A stretch of DNA of 64,000 nt, from positions 1,178,001-1,242,000 of the forward strand of contig NZ_OZ075108.1 in the NCBI RefSeq assembly GCF_964186625.1, written 5' to 3'. Shown one piece after another: positions 44,124 to 52,401 of the stretch (position 1 is the stretch's first letter; each line of letters opens with the position of its first letter). The notes under the pieces were generated by a model. That model did not search any database. It saw nothing but the letters and a program-made list of their open reading frames with translations, and was not told the DNA's origin. The position numbers were made by a program, and so were the translations under genes. The stretch comes from Asticcacaulis sp. MM231 (GTDB lineage Bacteria; Pseudomonadota; Alphaproteobacteria; Caulobacterales; Caulobacteraceae).

Positions 44124-46481
44124 ATGGCGGTAGCGGTGGCATTACCTGAAAAAAAATCGTTCCGGGTTAGCACCGGTCTAAAAGACTTGATCGGACGCGA
44201 CCTGATCACCGATGATTTTGTCGCCGTTTTCGAATTGGTCAAAAACGCATTCGACGCGCACGCCACATCCGTCAGGCTTACTTTTGAGGAAGACAGGATT
44301 ATAATTGGCGACAATGGCAAGGGCATGTCCGATAATGACATCCTCAATAAATGGTTGGTTGTAGCGTACTCTGCAAAAAAAGAAGGCACTGAGGATGACG
44401 ACTATCGGGAGCACATCGGCGAACGGAGTCGTGCATATGCGGGCGCGAAGGGAGTGGGTCGGTTTTCTTGCGATCGTTTAGGCTCTAGCCTAGTTCTGAC
44501 GAGCAAAGCCTCCAGCGCAAGCGCCCAAGTGGTGGAAGTTGATTGGACACTTTTTGAAGTCAACCCGAAGGAAGAGTTCACAAATATACATGTAGAGACA
44601 TCGTCTCTGGCACGTCTACCAGCGACAAAACAGAGCTTGGACGGGGAGACCGGGACCGTTCTGGAGATCAGAAATCTCCGAAGCGAATGGAACAGGCCGA
44701 AACTCCAGTCGTTAAAACGAGAGCTGACCAAACTTATCGATCCATTTTCCGGCGCATCGCGCACGTTTCTGATTGAAATTGTTGCGTTGGCAGAACTTGA
44801 GGCGGATGAAAGGGATGCTGAGTACAATAAGGAAAATGCTGGAAAAAAGCCTGAACGGCTTCTGGTCAACGGCATTATTGGCAATGCCATCATGGACGCC
44901 ATCGGCGAACGTACTACGGCGATACAAATTGCACTGTCAAATGACGGCAAAACTATTACGACCACCTTGGAGGACCGAGGTAAGCTAATATATAAGATCC
45001 GCGAAGAGAATCCCTACGCCGGATTGGCTGAGACTTGCATTCATGTTGATATCTATTACCTCAATAGAAGCGCGAAAGTAGTATTTGCAAACAGGATGGG
45101 CCTTCCGTCGGTTCAATTTGGATCGATATTTCTGTTTCGAAATGGTTTTCGAGTATTCCCTATTGGCGCACCTGACGACGACTTCTTCCTTCTTAATCAA
45201 CGAAAGCAACAGGGCGTTCGTCGTTTCTTGGGCGGCCGAGACTTAATTGGGCGCGTCGAGATCAAGGGCGTGTCAGGTTTTGACGAAGCGACGAGTAGAA
45301 ATCAGGGCTTAATAGAAACCCCACAGGTCCGAGAATTAATAGAATTTATAAAGGAAAAGTGCGTCAAAAGATTAGAACGATATGTCGTCGATATCAGTTG
45401 GATGGATAAATTTGACCAAGAGGTGGACGACACATCTCGGATAATGATGGATGAAAATAGCGCGAAAGTTACAAAGCTAATTTCGCGTCTTGCCGCGACC
45501 AGCGGCGTTGAGTTGGTTGAATATAATCCTGAGATCGTTCGAATCATCGAAGACATCTCTGATGAGTTTGAGGGCTCATTGAAGGCGCTTGAACTTCTAG
45601 CCGAAGAAACAGGCAATTCCACGCTGTTATCACAAGTGGATGCGGCAAAAGCTAGAATTTACGCTCTGCGAATTGCTGAGGCGGAAGCACGTGAAGCGCA
45701 GCGTCGCGCCGAAGAACGAGCCGTTCTGGCAGAAGCGTCCAGAGCTGCCGCTGTTGAGCAACTTACGGACGAAAGAAAGCGCAACGATTTTCTGGTCGCC
45801 GCTTCGTCCCTGGACGAAGACACGATCCTGAACCTACACCATCAAATTATCATTCATGCGGCCGACGTGCAAAACGGTGTCGAGCGTATGATGGTTCGCC
45901 TGCGCGCTGATGGAGAAATCGCAAAGGAAGATTGGGTCGACTTTTTGGAAAGTACGTCATACCGAAACAGTCAGATCCTTACAGCCGCCCGCTTCGCAAC
46001 CAAAGGCGGATACCGAGAGCAGTCCACGCTAATCGAGGCAGATCTTGCTTTGTACATTTCTGATTACATTGAAACAATATCGACGCTTTGGGCACCTCAA
46101 GGCATGAGTGTTCATGTGGCCTCTGACGCCCGAGAATTCACAAAGAAATTTAAGCCAATCGAGGTTGGAATTGTTCTCGACAATTTCATTTCAAATTCGA
46201 AGAAAGCGAACGCGTCTAACGTTGGATTCGAGATTTCTGTCTCAAAGGGGGCCAAGGCCGAACTAATGGTTGCCGTCGCCGATGATGGCTTAGGGTGGCC
46301 TAATATTAGACCTCTAGAGCGATTGTTCGAGAAGGGCGTGACTAGTACAGACGGATCAGGGCTGGGCCTTCACCACATTCGTCGAGTGATCGGCAGTCTA
46401 AAGGGGGTCGTTGAACTCCACGAAGAAGCTTATTCGGCTGAGCTAGATGGTGCTAATATACTTGTAAGGATAGCTCAATGA
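44124..46481 (+). CDS. sensor histidine kinase with two GHKL ATPase domains
   Basis: A 785-residue soluble protein with no signal peptide or membrane helix. The N-terminal GHKL domain resembles the MutL/MORC/Hsp90 group: ELVKNAFDA (Glu37, Asn41), DNGKGM (63-68), GAKGVGRFS (107-115). About residues 500-560 are coiled coil (REAQRRAEERAVLAEAS). A DHp-like helix follows with His572-His573 in LNLHHQIIIHAADV as phosphoacceptor candidates. A second, histidine-kinase-type ATPase then has DNFISNSKKA (686-695), ADDGLGW (719-725) and GSGLGLHHI. Paired with the downstream REC gene by a 4-bp overlap. The ligand is unknown. Confidence 0.88.
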   Translation: MAVAVALPEKKSFRVSTGLKDLIGRDLITDDFVAVFELVKNAFDAHATSVRLTFEEDRIIIGDNGKGMSDNDILNKWLVVAYSAKKEGTEDDDYREHIGERSRAYAGAKGVGRFSCDRLGSSLVLTSKASSASAQVVEVDWTLFEVNPKEEFTNIHVETSSLARLPATKQSLDGETGTVLEIRNLRSEWNRPKLQSLKRELTKLIDPFSGASRTFLIEIVALAELEADERDAEYNKENAGKKPERLLVNGIIGNAIMDAIGERTTAIQIALSNDGKTITTTLEDRGKLIYKIREENPYAGLAETCIHVDIYYLNRSAKVVFANRMGLPSVQFGSIFLFRNGFRVFPIGAPDDDFFLLNQRKQQGVRRFLGGRDLIGRVEIKGVSGFDEATSRNQGLIETPQVRELIEFIKEKCVKRLERYVVDISWMDKFDQEVDDTSRIMMDENSAKVTKLISRLAATSGVELVEYNPEIVRIIEDISDEFEGSLKALELLAEETGNSTLLSQVDAAKARIYALRIAEAEAREAQRRAEERAVLAEASRAAAVEQLTDERKRNDFLVAASSLDEDTILNLHHQIIIHAADVQNGVERMMVRLRADGEIAKEDWVDFLESTSYRNSQILTAARFATKGGYREQSTLIEADLALYISDYIETISTLWAPQGMSVHVASDAREFTKKFKPIEVGIVLDNFISNSKKANASNVGFEISVSKGAKAELMVAVADDGLGWPNIRPLERLFEKGVTSTDGSGLGLHHIRRVIGSLKGVVELHEEAYSAELDGANILVRIAQ

Positions 46482-47440
46482 GGCTAAATTTCAACCTATT
46501 AGTAGTAGATGACGATCCCACTACAATAAATCAGTCAATTATATCTCTTAAGGATCATCTTGCCGGAAAAGGTTTCGTTTTGAATACACAGATCGCAAAT
46601 GACCTGTCACCCTCCGGGCTACGGAAGCTTGCACGGCAAGAAGGACGCAATTTCGATCTTGTGGCTATCGACTATCACCTAAGTCGAGATGACACGAACG
46701 GCGCGAAACAAGCGGCCGCTATGCGGACGCTATTGGGCTTTACAGACATTCTGTTCTATTCATCCAAACCCAATGTAAATCTTTACGACGAACTCGCGCG
46801 TGAAAAAGTCACTAGCGTTTTTATCGGCGAGCGGAATGATCTTGGGCGTTCTCTACGGGGACTAGCTGACACCGTGATTGGTAAGGTTGTCGATGTAAGT
46901 CACATGCGCGGTATTGCAATGGCCGAAGTTGCTGACATGGACGTTATGATGGAGGACATTTTGCTTAAAGTCTTCTCGTCTGGGGATGCAAAGATGGCAA
47001 GCAAGGCCACGCGCACTATGAACAAGTTGATTGCGGGAGCAGAAGAATCTCTGGCTGAATTGAAGAAAATCGTTGAGTCTGGTCTCATACTAGATTTGGT
47101 TTCAAATCCCGCCTATTTCACATCGATGCAGAGATATAAGGGAATCCAGCGTGTACTCGGTTGCTTGGAAAATGTGCCCCTCGCCGCCTCCCCGCTGGCA
47201 GATTTTGTCGACGACGTAATTCATAATAGGAACGCCTTAGCCCATGCAAAAGGTTCAGAGGCACCTGATGGCTCCATCAGTTTACGGTCAATACGGCGCG
47301 GACATGCAGACGTAGTGATAACCGAGCAGTGGATGACGGATTTTAGAACAAAATTGCTAAAACAGAAGCTTGCACTAACGGAGGCTTGTCTCGCTCTTCA
47401 CGCCTATGTTGAAGGGGTTGCGACCCAGCAAGCGAAATAA
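46478..47440 (+). CDS. response regulator fused to a putative HEPN RNase-like domain
   Basis: A 320-residue protein. Residues 1-135 are REC-like: acidic pocket DDD at 11-13, phosphoacceptor Asp65 in LVAIDYHL, and Ser95/Lys97 in FYSSKPN. No DNA-binding domain follows; instead residues about 150-315 are all-helical and hold HNRNALAHAKG, where Arg251-Asn252-x3-His256 fits the HEPN RNase motif R-x4-6-H. The start overlaps the kinase stop (ATGA). I infer that phosphorylation by the kinase switches the HEPN part. The REC call is solid; the RNase call rests on one motif and helical context. Confidence 0.8.
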   Translation: MRLNFNLLVVDDDPTTINQSIISLKDHLAGKGFVLNTQIANDLSPSGLRKLARQEGRNFDLVAIDYHLSRDDTNGAKQAAAMRTLLGFTDILFYSSKPNVNLYDELAREKVTSVFIGERNDLGRSLRGLADTVIGKVVDVSHMRGIAMAEVADMDVMMEDILLKVFSSGDAKMASKATRTMNKLIAGAEESLAELKKIVESGLILDLVSNPAYFTSMQRYKGIQRVLGCLENVPLAASPLADFVDDVIHNRNALAHAKGSEAPDGSISLRSIRRGHADVVITEQWMTDFRTKLLKQKLALTEACLALHAYVEGVATQQAK

Positions 47441-48679
47441 GCCAAGACCAAGTTGCTCGGCCAAGAGCGGGGGTATTGCATTTGCGACCTGAGTGAAGCG
47501 CGGCACTTCACGAGCCCTCATGTGACCTCCGGTCGTATATTTTCCTTTGAATTCAAACCAATCAGGAAAAGATTGAAGACGTGCATTTTCTCGTACCGTC
47601 AACGTCCGGGGTTCGGAATAGTGCAAAAGGTCATCCGGCATGCTGGTAATGGTTGGCGCCGGAGCAAGAGGGTCCAGAACCCTGATCGCAATTTTCTTCA
47701 AATTGTGCGCCGTCCGTATTATCGAGCTTGCAGATAATTTGATCGTGCCGTCATCACGGCAAGCTTTGATTATCGCCTTAAATCGCGCTGCAATCTCCGG
47801 ACGGTGACGAGCAAGTCGCATATCGGAAGGAGCGACCCGAAGGCCATCCCGCATTGCTTGCTGATATGGCGTCCGAGGAGCCTTGTAATCTGATGCTCGG
47901 AACCCTTTGCACTCTGGGCAGGCGATCGTCCCGTTGTACGTCAATTCGAGATCACTAAGCGCGTCCTTCGCAGACGGTGTACGTGAAAGGCCTCTGCTGG
48001 CGAGGAAGCCGCCTGCTTCCTTTTCAAGCTTTTGAAAGAAAACATCGAGGTTGCCCCCCAAATCACATTCCTTTCGTACTCCGATCAGGAAAAATCTCAT
48101 TCGATTTTGGGGAACACCGTATTCGCTAGCTCGGATAATCGAGAAAACCGTATTGTAGTCAGTGCTAAGAGCATCAATCAGTGCCTGGGCAAAGTTCTTG
48201 ATGTTCCCTTCCTTGATATTGTTGAAGTCGGAGGTGAAGCCCAGAACGTTTTCAATAAGAACGATCTTCGGCTTAATGATTCCAACCAAGTCCAAATAGG
48301 CTTCAAAAAGACGATTGCGGGGATCTTCAGGGCGGCGACGCCCGGCATGTGAAAAGCCTTGGCAGGGCGGACCGCCAGCCAATAGGTCTACTCTTTGGGA
48401 CAGCTCATCTAAAGCGTCCTTTTTTTGGGTGAGCAGCTCGTTTATATCCCACGGTTTCCGTTCAATACTCTCAGGCCAATCATATGAGCGCCAGCCAGCA
48501 TTGTCTGGAAAATTGCTGGACATTGTTTGGAACGCAAAGGCATCCTTCTCGATCGCAAATAGGCCTCGCCATCCCGCTCGCTTTAGCCCAAGGCTAAGGC
48601 CGCCACATCCAGCAAAGATGTCGACAAATGTGGGCGCATCACATGCAATATTTCCAGGTCGGTCTAAATTGTCGAACAT
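47375..48679 (-). CDS. DNA (cytosine-5) methyltransferase
   Basis: A 434-residue m5C methyltransferase: DIFAGCGGLSLGLKRAGW (motif I), GGPPCQGFSHAGRR (motif IV, catalytic Cys), LIENVLGF (motif VI), YGVPQNRMRFFLIGV (motif VIII) and VANAIPP (motif X). All order and spacing are normal; the target-recognition domain (about 240-350) carries CPECKGF. It is convergent with the response-regulator gene and overlaps its 3' end by 66 bp, so both C-termini share DNA. No restriction endonuclease is recognisable beside it. Confidence 0.93.
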   Translation of the reverse strand: MFDNLDRPGNIACDAPTFVDIFAGCGGLSLGLKRAGWRGLFAIEKDAFAFQTMSSNFPDNAGWRSYDWPESIERKPWDINELLTQKKDALDELSQRVDLLAGGPPCQGFSHAGRRRPEDPRNRLFEAYLDLVGIIKPKIVLIENVLGFTSDFNNIKEGNIKNFAQALIDALSTDYNTVFSIIRASEYGVPQNRMRFFLIGVRKECDLGGNLDVFFQKLEKEAGGFLASRGLSRTPSAKDALSDLELTYNGTIACPECKGFRASDYKAPRTPYQQAMRDGLRVAPSDMRLARHRPEIAARFKAIIKACRDDGTIKLSASSIIRTAHNLKKIAIRVLDPLAPAPTITSMPDDLLHYSEPRTLTVRENARLQSFPDWFEFKGKYTTGGHMRAREVPRFTQVANAIPPLLAEQLGLGLFRLLGRNPFNIGVKSETSLR

Positions 48680-48886
48680 GCAACGCCCTAATTTAGTGAT
48701 GATCTTGGACGAAGTTGGTTAACAATCCCCCAAGGCTACCATAAGTTGACAATTTCCACCATGCCGCGTTTGAGCAGGCAAAAATAGATCTTTAGCGGTT
48801 TTCGTTCACTATTCGTTCCATAAATAACGAATAATGTCACTAAATGCAAGCCCGCCCACATTTTGCAGCTGTCCCTCTTTTGAGAC

Positions 48887-49150
48887 TCAAGCCTCTTCTG
48901 TCTCTAAATATAAAGTGATGCCTGCGGGTACTGTTTCCTGGGCACGTTTCGCGGAGCCATTTAGATCAACGGCGGCAATTATGCGTTGTTCCAGCAGGCT
49001 TCGCTGTGGCGTCGAATCACTATTCCAAAGATCGATCACAAATTCGTCACCAAGTCCGGTTTCCGCTTGGAAGTCAGCAACCACTTGCGCTGCCTTTTCT
49101 TCATCAGTGTAGTCGTACTGACGGTCCTCGATGTCGACAACAACGGTCAT
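48887..49150 (-). CDS. small acidic protein
   Basis: An 87-residue protein from ATG 49150, with GAGGAC upstream. It begins MTVVVDIEDRQYDYTDEEKA and is rich in Asp and Glu with few basic residues, no Cys, no membrane segment. I know no family. It precedes the methyltransferase on the same strand (gap about 207 bp from 48680 to 48886 lies between them). A DNA-mimic, antitoxin or immunity role would fit its charge, but this is guesswork. Confidence 0.55.
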   Translation of the reverse strand: MTVVVDIEDRQYDYTDEEKAAQVVADFQAETGLGDEFVIDLWNSDSTPQRSLLEQRIIAAVDLNGSAKRAQETVPAGITLYLETEEA

Positions 49151-50235
49151 GGCAATGTCCTCGGTAGGTCGGCGTGTTGGGTAGAAGAATATCACGCAGT
49201 GCGAAATTTTTAAAGTCAGGCTGTTAGTTTGTACGCCGAACATACAAATTGGTAAAGTATTCGCCCTATTTACAGACCCTGGCCTGGGCGCTAGCAGCAG
49301 TCATGAGTACGACCAAATACCCTTTGGTCCATGTTGTTGAGCCGGCGTTGCAGACGCCCGGTCGCCTCACATCGAATTGCAAACAAAGCTGTTTTTGCAG
49401 GATATAAAGGGCGCCGGTCCAGACCAGAATTTCGTTCGGACGTTTGAACACGCCTGAACCCAGACGTTCCAGCCAGTCATTGGCGACGTATTTTGAGCGT
49501 GATGGGACGCTATGCCAGCGCATTTGAGTACTGGGTTGTCTCTATGGTCCGCTGCTGCCACGGGCTTGGCAGTAACCTTAGTTTTTCGCTTCAAGATATA
49601 CTCATGGCATATCCATAGCATAATTTTCGATGTAGTGGAATCTGGTGGGTGTAAGTTACCTTGAAAATTGTCCCGTAGATATACCCTTGGGTATATCTCT
49701 GGCCAAATAAGTGAGGTTAAGTCCAAGTGGCGATGCGATGAGTGGCAAATCGTAAGCCCCGGCCCCTTGCGGACCCTAACCTTAGTGTCCAAGAGTTTCA
49801 TCGCCCTCCACACGAACTGGCATTTTGGTATTGGCGGCCAGCCTCTGTCCTAGCGTCTCCATTAACCGATCGTATCGCTGCGTGGCAGGCGCCTTGGCTG
49901 CGGTCGCGACTTGTTCAGGCAGGGGGGCTCATCTCGCCGCTGCGGTGGCAGTTTGATCTTAGTCGGGGGCGGCAGAATACGCTCTAAGAAACGCTTATCC
50001 TTGAAGTATCTGTCAGTATATTGACGTTGCAATTGTCGGTGGAGGTTGAACCAAATTATGACGAAGCTTTGAGTGCAGATGCTGCTACGGAGCTCATCGA
50101 GGTAAAGTGATTAACCGCAGAATGAGCCAAATTAAATCTGTGGATTAAATTTTGCGGCAAGCGGGCTGAGGTGCGGGTAGGGAGCTAGTTGAAGCGCATT
50201 TTATGCAATAAAAACAAATTCTTGTATATCGCTTT
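49151..50235. other. 1.1-kb stretch without a confident gene
   Basis: Only short open frames are present (minus 49266-49523; plus 49742-49987 encoding VQEFHRPPHELAFWYWRPAS and more). None has a good ribosome site or recognised family. Codon use changes along the stretch, as in decayed DNA at the edge of a mobile element. It holds the palindrome at 49677-49698. Confidence 0.5.
49677..49698. repeat. perfect 22-bp palindrome
   Basis: AGATATACCC-TT-GGGTATATCT: ten-base arms around TT. The shape and AT/GC pattern fit a dimeric regulator operator. No other copy is obvious in this window, and no promoter can be tied to it. Confidence 0.5.
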
Positions 50236-50259
50236 GAATCCGGCTCCAGGCACCATTCC
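50236..50259 (+). repeat. attR direct repeat
   Basis: Identical over 24 bases to attL at 27784-27807, including the tRNA-Phe 3' end and CCA. The rest of the tRNA is not repeated. Beyond it, about 200 bases stay similar to the sequence after attL. Confidence 0.92.
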
Positions 50260-50387
50260 TCCCTCCCAAGACATCAGCCAAAATCTAGCAAACCACTTAT
50301 AGTGGCGTCCCATGAGATACCAGAATATCCGCCGGTTTTTGGGTACAATTTGTGGGTAATGCCGAGGACGCCTTGGACGCTAACCAC

Positions 50388-50548
50388 ATGTCTCTCTTTG
50401 ACCAAACAATCAAAGCAGCTAAGCCCAATTCAGACAAGGATTACAAACTTGCCGATGGGGCGGTGCGATGAGGTTAAAAAGGTCTTTGCAAGGGCGTCGA
50501 TCTGAGTTTCAAGCGACAAGCGATAGCGGCCTCAAACCTTTACGTCCG
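50388..50548 (+). pseudogene. 5' remnant of a second tRNA-Phe integrase
   Basis: Starting at ATG 50388 the DNA matches the first codons of the intact integrase at 27965 (SLxDxTIKAAKPNSDKDYKL), up to GCCGATGGGG near 50460. About 120 bases are then missing, and GCGATGAGGTTAAAAAGGT onwards matches the intact gene near 28170-28260. Frame and reading are lost. The 50260-50387 leader also matches the leader of the intact gene, with one 30-odd-base gap. Confidence 0.85.
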
Positions 50549-50554
50549 TGGATA

Positions 50555-52399
50555 TTAAGGCAGGCTGATCACCTGGCTTAGCGTCGACACACCGCTTTCG
50601 TTGAAGCTTTCAACCGCTACATAATAGCCGACGCCGACATTGAGGGCGCGCAAATCCAGTTGATTGCCATGCTGGCGGCCACCGAATTCGGTGTCGTCAT
50701 CTTCCGCAAAGAGTTGATAGGTCAGGGTAAGGCGGTCCGGTCGGATGCCCCAGCGGACATTATAGCCGACCGCGCCAGGCACCGGTTTCCACACAATATG
50801 GGCATTTCGTTGATCGGTATCGCGCTTCGCCATCACACCGGCGGGTTTGCGAGGTGCCTTGCCATCGGCACTGCCGAACACGCGCAGGTCGGCAATGGCC
50901 AGGTTCGGCGCCCCTATATGACCATGAACATAACGGATATAGCGCGCATTGACGGGCTGGGGCAGCTCGAAATAGGCATTGGGCCGGTCGCGGCGCGGCG
51001 GCTCAGTTTCAGCGACCTTTGTCCAGGTCCGCCCATTGGCTGAGGCTTCCAGCGTGAACTCGGTGTAGATATCGGTGCTATCGGCATAGAGGCCCGACTT
51101 GTAGTCGGCATAATTGACCTGTATGGCCCGCACCGTCTTTTCCGCACCGAGATCGACGGTCAGGGTCTGGCCGGGTTTATTGTCCGCCGCCAGCCAGAAG
51201 CTGCGGGGGTTTTCGTCGGTAGCGTTCTTCGAGTCGAAGTTCTGGCCTTCGACCGTCGTGTGTTGCGAAGACACGCTCACCGGCTTGCGGTAGGACAGCA
51301 GCATCCAGCCGGTGAACAGCTTTTCCGGGTCGTCTATCTTCGCAGTCGGGACATAATGCGGGAAGTCGCCGAAACGCGCCGACACCGCCATCTGGCCATC
51401 AGCATAGAATTTCGCTGGCAGCATGTCGATGCGGCGCTCGAAGGTCCAGTTATAACCCAGCCACGGGGTGCCGGTATTCCAGTAATTGCCGTACTTGTCC
51501 TGGAAGGTGGAGCCATGCCCGGCGCCATTCACAAAGCCGCCCGGCTTGTAGGCGACCGGATTATAGTCGGCATAGGTGAAGGGCCCCAGTGGTTTATCGG
51601 CCACATAGGTGCCATTGCCATAGACATTGTATTCCGTGCCCGGCGCACCGTACTGCAGGTAATATTTGCCATTGACCTTGGTCATCCACGCCCCTTCGGT
51701 GAAAGGGGCAATGGGCGTGCCGTTGGGCAGCTTGCCGGAATGATCCTGGCCAAAACGCTCCCAGCCATGCTTTTCCGGCTGAAGATAAATAAAGCGGTTC
51801 GGCTTGCCTTTGTAGGCAAAGGGCTGCGGTGTCATTTCTATACCGTAGATGGGATAGATATTCGACGAGCCCCAGTACATGTACCACTTGCCATCATCGT
51901 CGATGAACAGGCCCGGATCCCACGGGCTGGGTTGCACCTGATCCGGTCCGAGGTGGCTGTCGTCTTTCCCCTCGCCAACGGCGGTCGGCACCGCCGGGGT
52001 ACGGCGCACCCAGAAATCGAGCTTGCCCGATGCCGGATCGTCACTCTTCAACAGGGCCGTCTGGCGGGTATGCGACTGCATGATGTAGAGCGTCTTGCCA
52101 TCAGACACGAGCGCCGGCGCCACAATGCTCTCGAACGGCCAGCGCGACGGCGTAATGAAATTCCAGTGGATCAGGTCTTCCGAGCGCCAATAGCCATCGG
52201 CCAGGGTCTGGAGCAGATAATAGGCCCCCTGGTGGAGCACCACCGCCGGGTCGGCGCCGGTGCGATAGGAAATTCTCTCGTTCTGCTGCTCGAAATTATA
52301 ACGGTAATCGATATCGACCGGATTGGCATAGGTGGTCTGTTCAGCGTGAGCCGCCGTGGCTAAAGCCATAAGCGAAACGGTGAGGACAAGCGTTTTCAT
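50555..52399 (-). CDS. GH43-type glycosidase with discoidin and FN3-like domains
   Basis: A 614-residue secreted protein (signal peptide to about residue 19, AHA). The five-blade GH43 propeller (about 25-350) shows RTGADPAVVLHQGAYYLL with an early catalytic Asp, WDPGLFIDDDGKWYMYWG and EGAWMTKVNGKYYLQYG with a catalytic Glu. A discoidin/F5-8C-like carbohydrate-binding domain (about 375-510, ATDENPRSFWLA, TLTVDLGAEKTVRAIQVNYA) and an FN3-like end (520-614) follow. Likely acts on xylan or arabinan side chains. It ends the minus-strand locus, close to the element's scar. Confidence 0.85.
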   Translation of the reverse strand: MKTLVLTVSLMALATAAHAEQTTYANPVDIDYRYNFEQQNERISYRTGADPAVVLHQGAYYLLQTLADGYWRSEDLIHWNFITPSRWPFESIVAPALVSDGKTLYIMQSHTRQTALLKSDDPASGKLDFWVRRTPAVPTAVGEGKDDSHLGPDQVQPSPWDPGLFIDDDGKWYMYWGSSNIYPIYGIEMTPQPFAYKGKPNRFIYLQPEKHGWERFGQDHSGKLPNGTPIAPFTEGAWMTKVNGKYYLQYGAPGTEYNVYGNGTYVADKPLGPFTYADYNPVAYKPGGFVNGAGHGSTFQDKYGNYWNTGTPWLGYNWTFERRIDMLPAKFYADGQMAVSARFGDFPHYVPTAKIDDPEKLFTGWMLLSYRKPVSVSSQHTTVEGQNFDSKNATDENPRSFWLAADNKPGQTLTVDLGAEKTVRAIQVNYADYKSGLYADSTDIYTEFTLEASANGRTWTKVAETEPPRRDRPNAYFELPQPVNARYIRYVHGHIGAPNLAIADLRVFGSADGKAPRKPAGVMAKRDTDQRNAHIVWKPVPGAVGYNVRWGIRPDRLTLTYQLFAEDDDTEFGGRQHGNQLDLRALNVGVGYYVAVESFNESGVSTLSQVISLP

Positions 52400-52401
52400 G
52401 G

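Larger units (their letters stand above)
27784..50259 (+). mobile_element. integrative mobilizable element in tRNA-Phe
   Basis: About 22.45 kb bounded by identical 24-bp direct repeats (27784-27807 and 50236-50259), the left one inside the 3' end of tRNA-Phe and next to a tyrosine integrase. It carries the relaxase TraA, an oriT, TraC and TraD, but no TraG coupling protein and no VirB/Trb secretion genes, so it should be mobilizable only with a helper. Many cargo genes have lower G+C and more A/T-rich codons than the flanks. Cargo looks defence-rich: caspase, lysozyme, NTase-HEPN, sensor kinase-REC/HEPN, methyltransferase. Confidence 0.9.

Noticed and set aside
47375..48679. Complete type II restriction-modification system
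   Set aside because: The methyltransferase is clear, but neither flank has a recognisable endonuclease or Vsr repair gene.
49266..49523. minus-strand 85-codon frame near the element edge
   Set aside because: No ribosome site, no family, and composition unlike the neighbouring genes; could be decayed DNA but not supportable as a gene.
27784..50259. Self-transmissible conjugative element
   Set aside because: No TraG/VirD4 coupling protein or VirB/Trb genes are present; only mobilization functions are seen.
51260..52363. 367-codon plus-strand frame within the GH43 gene
   Set aside because: Antisense shadow of a gene with clear GH43 motifs.
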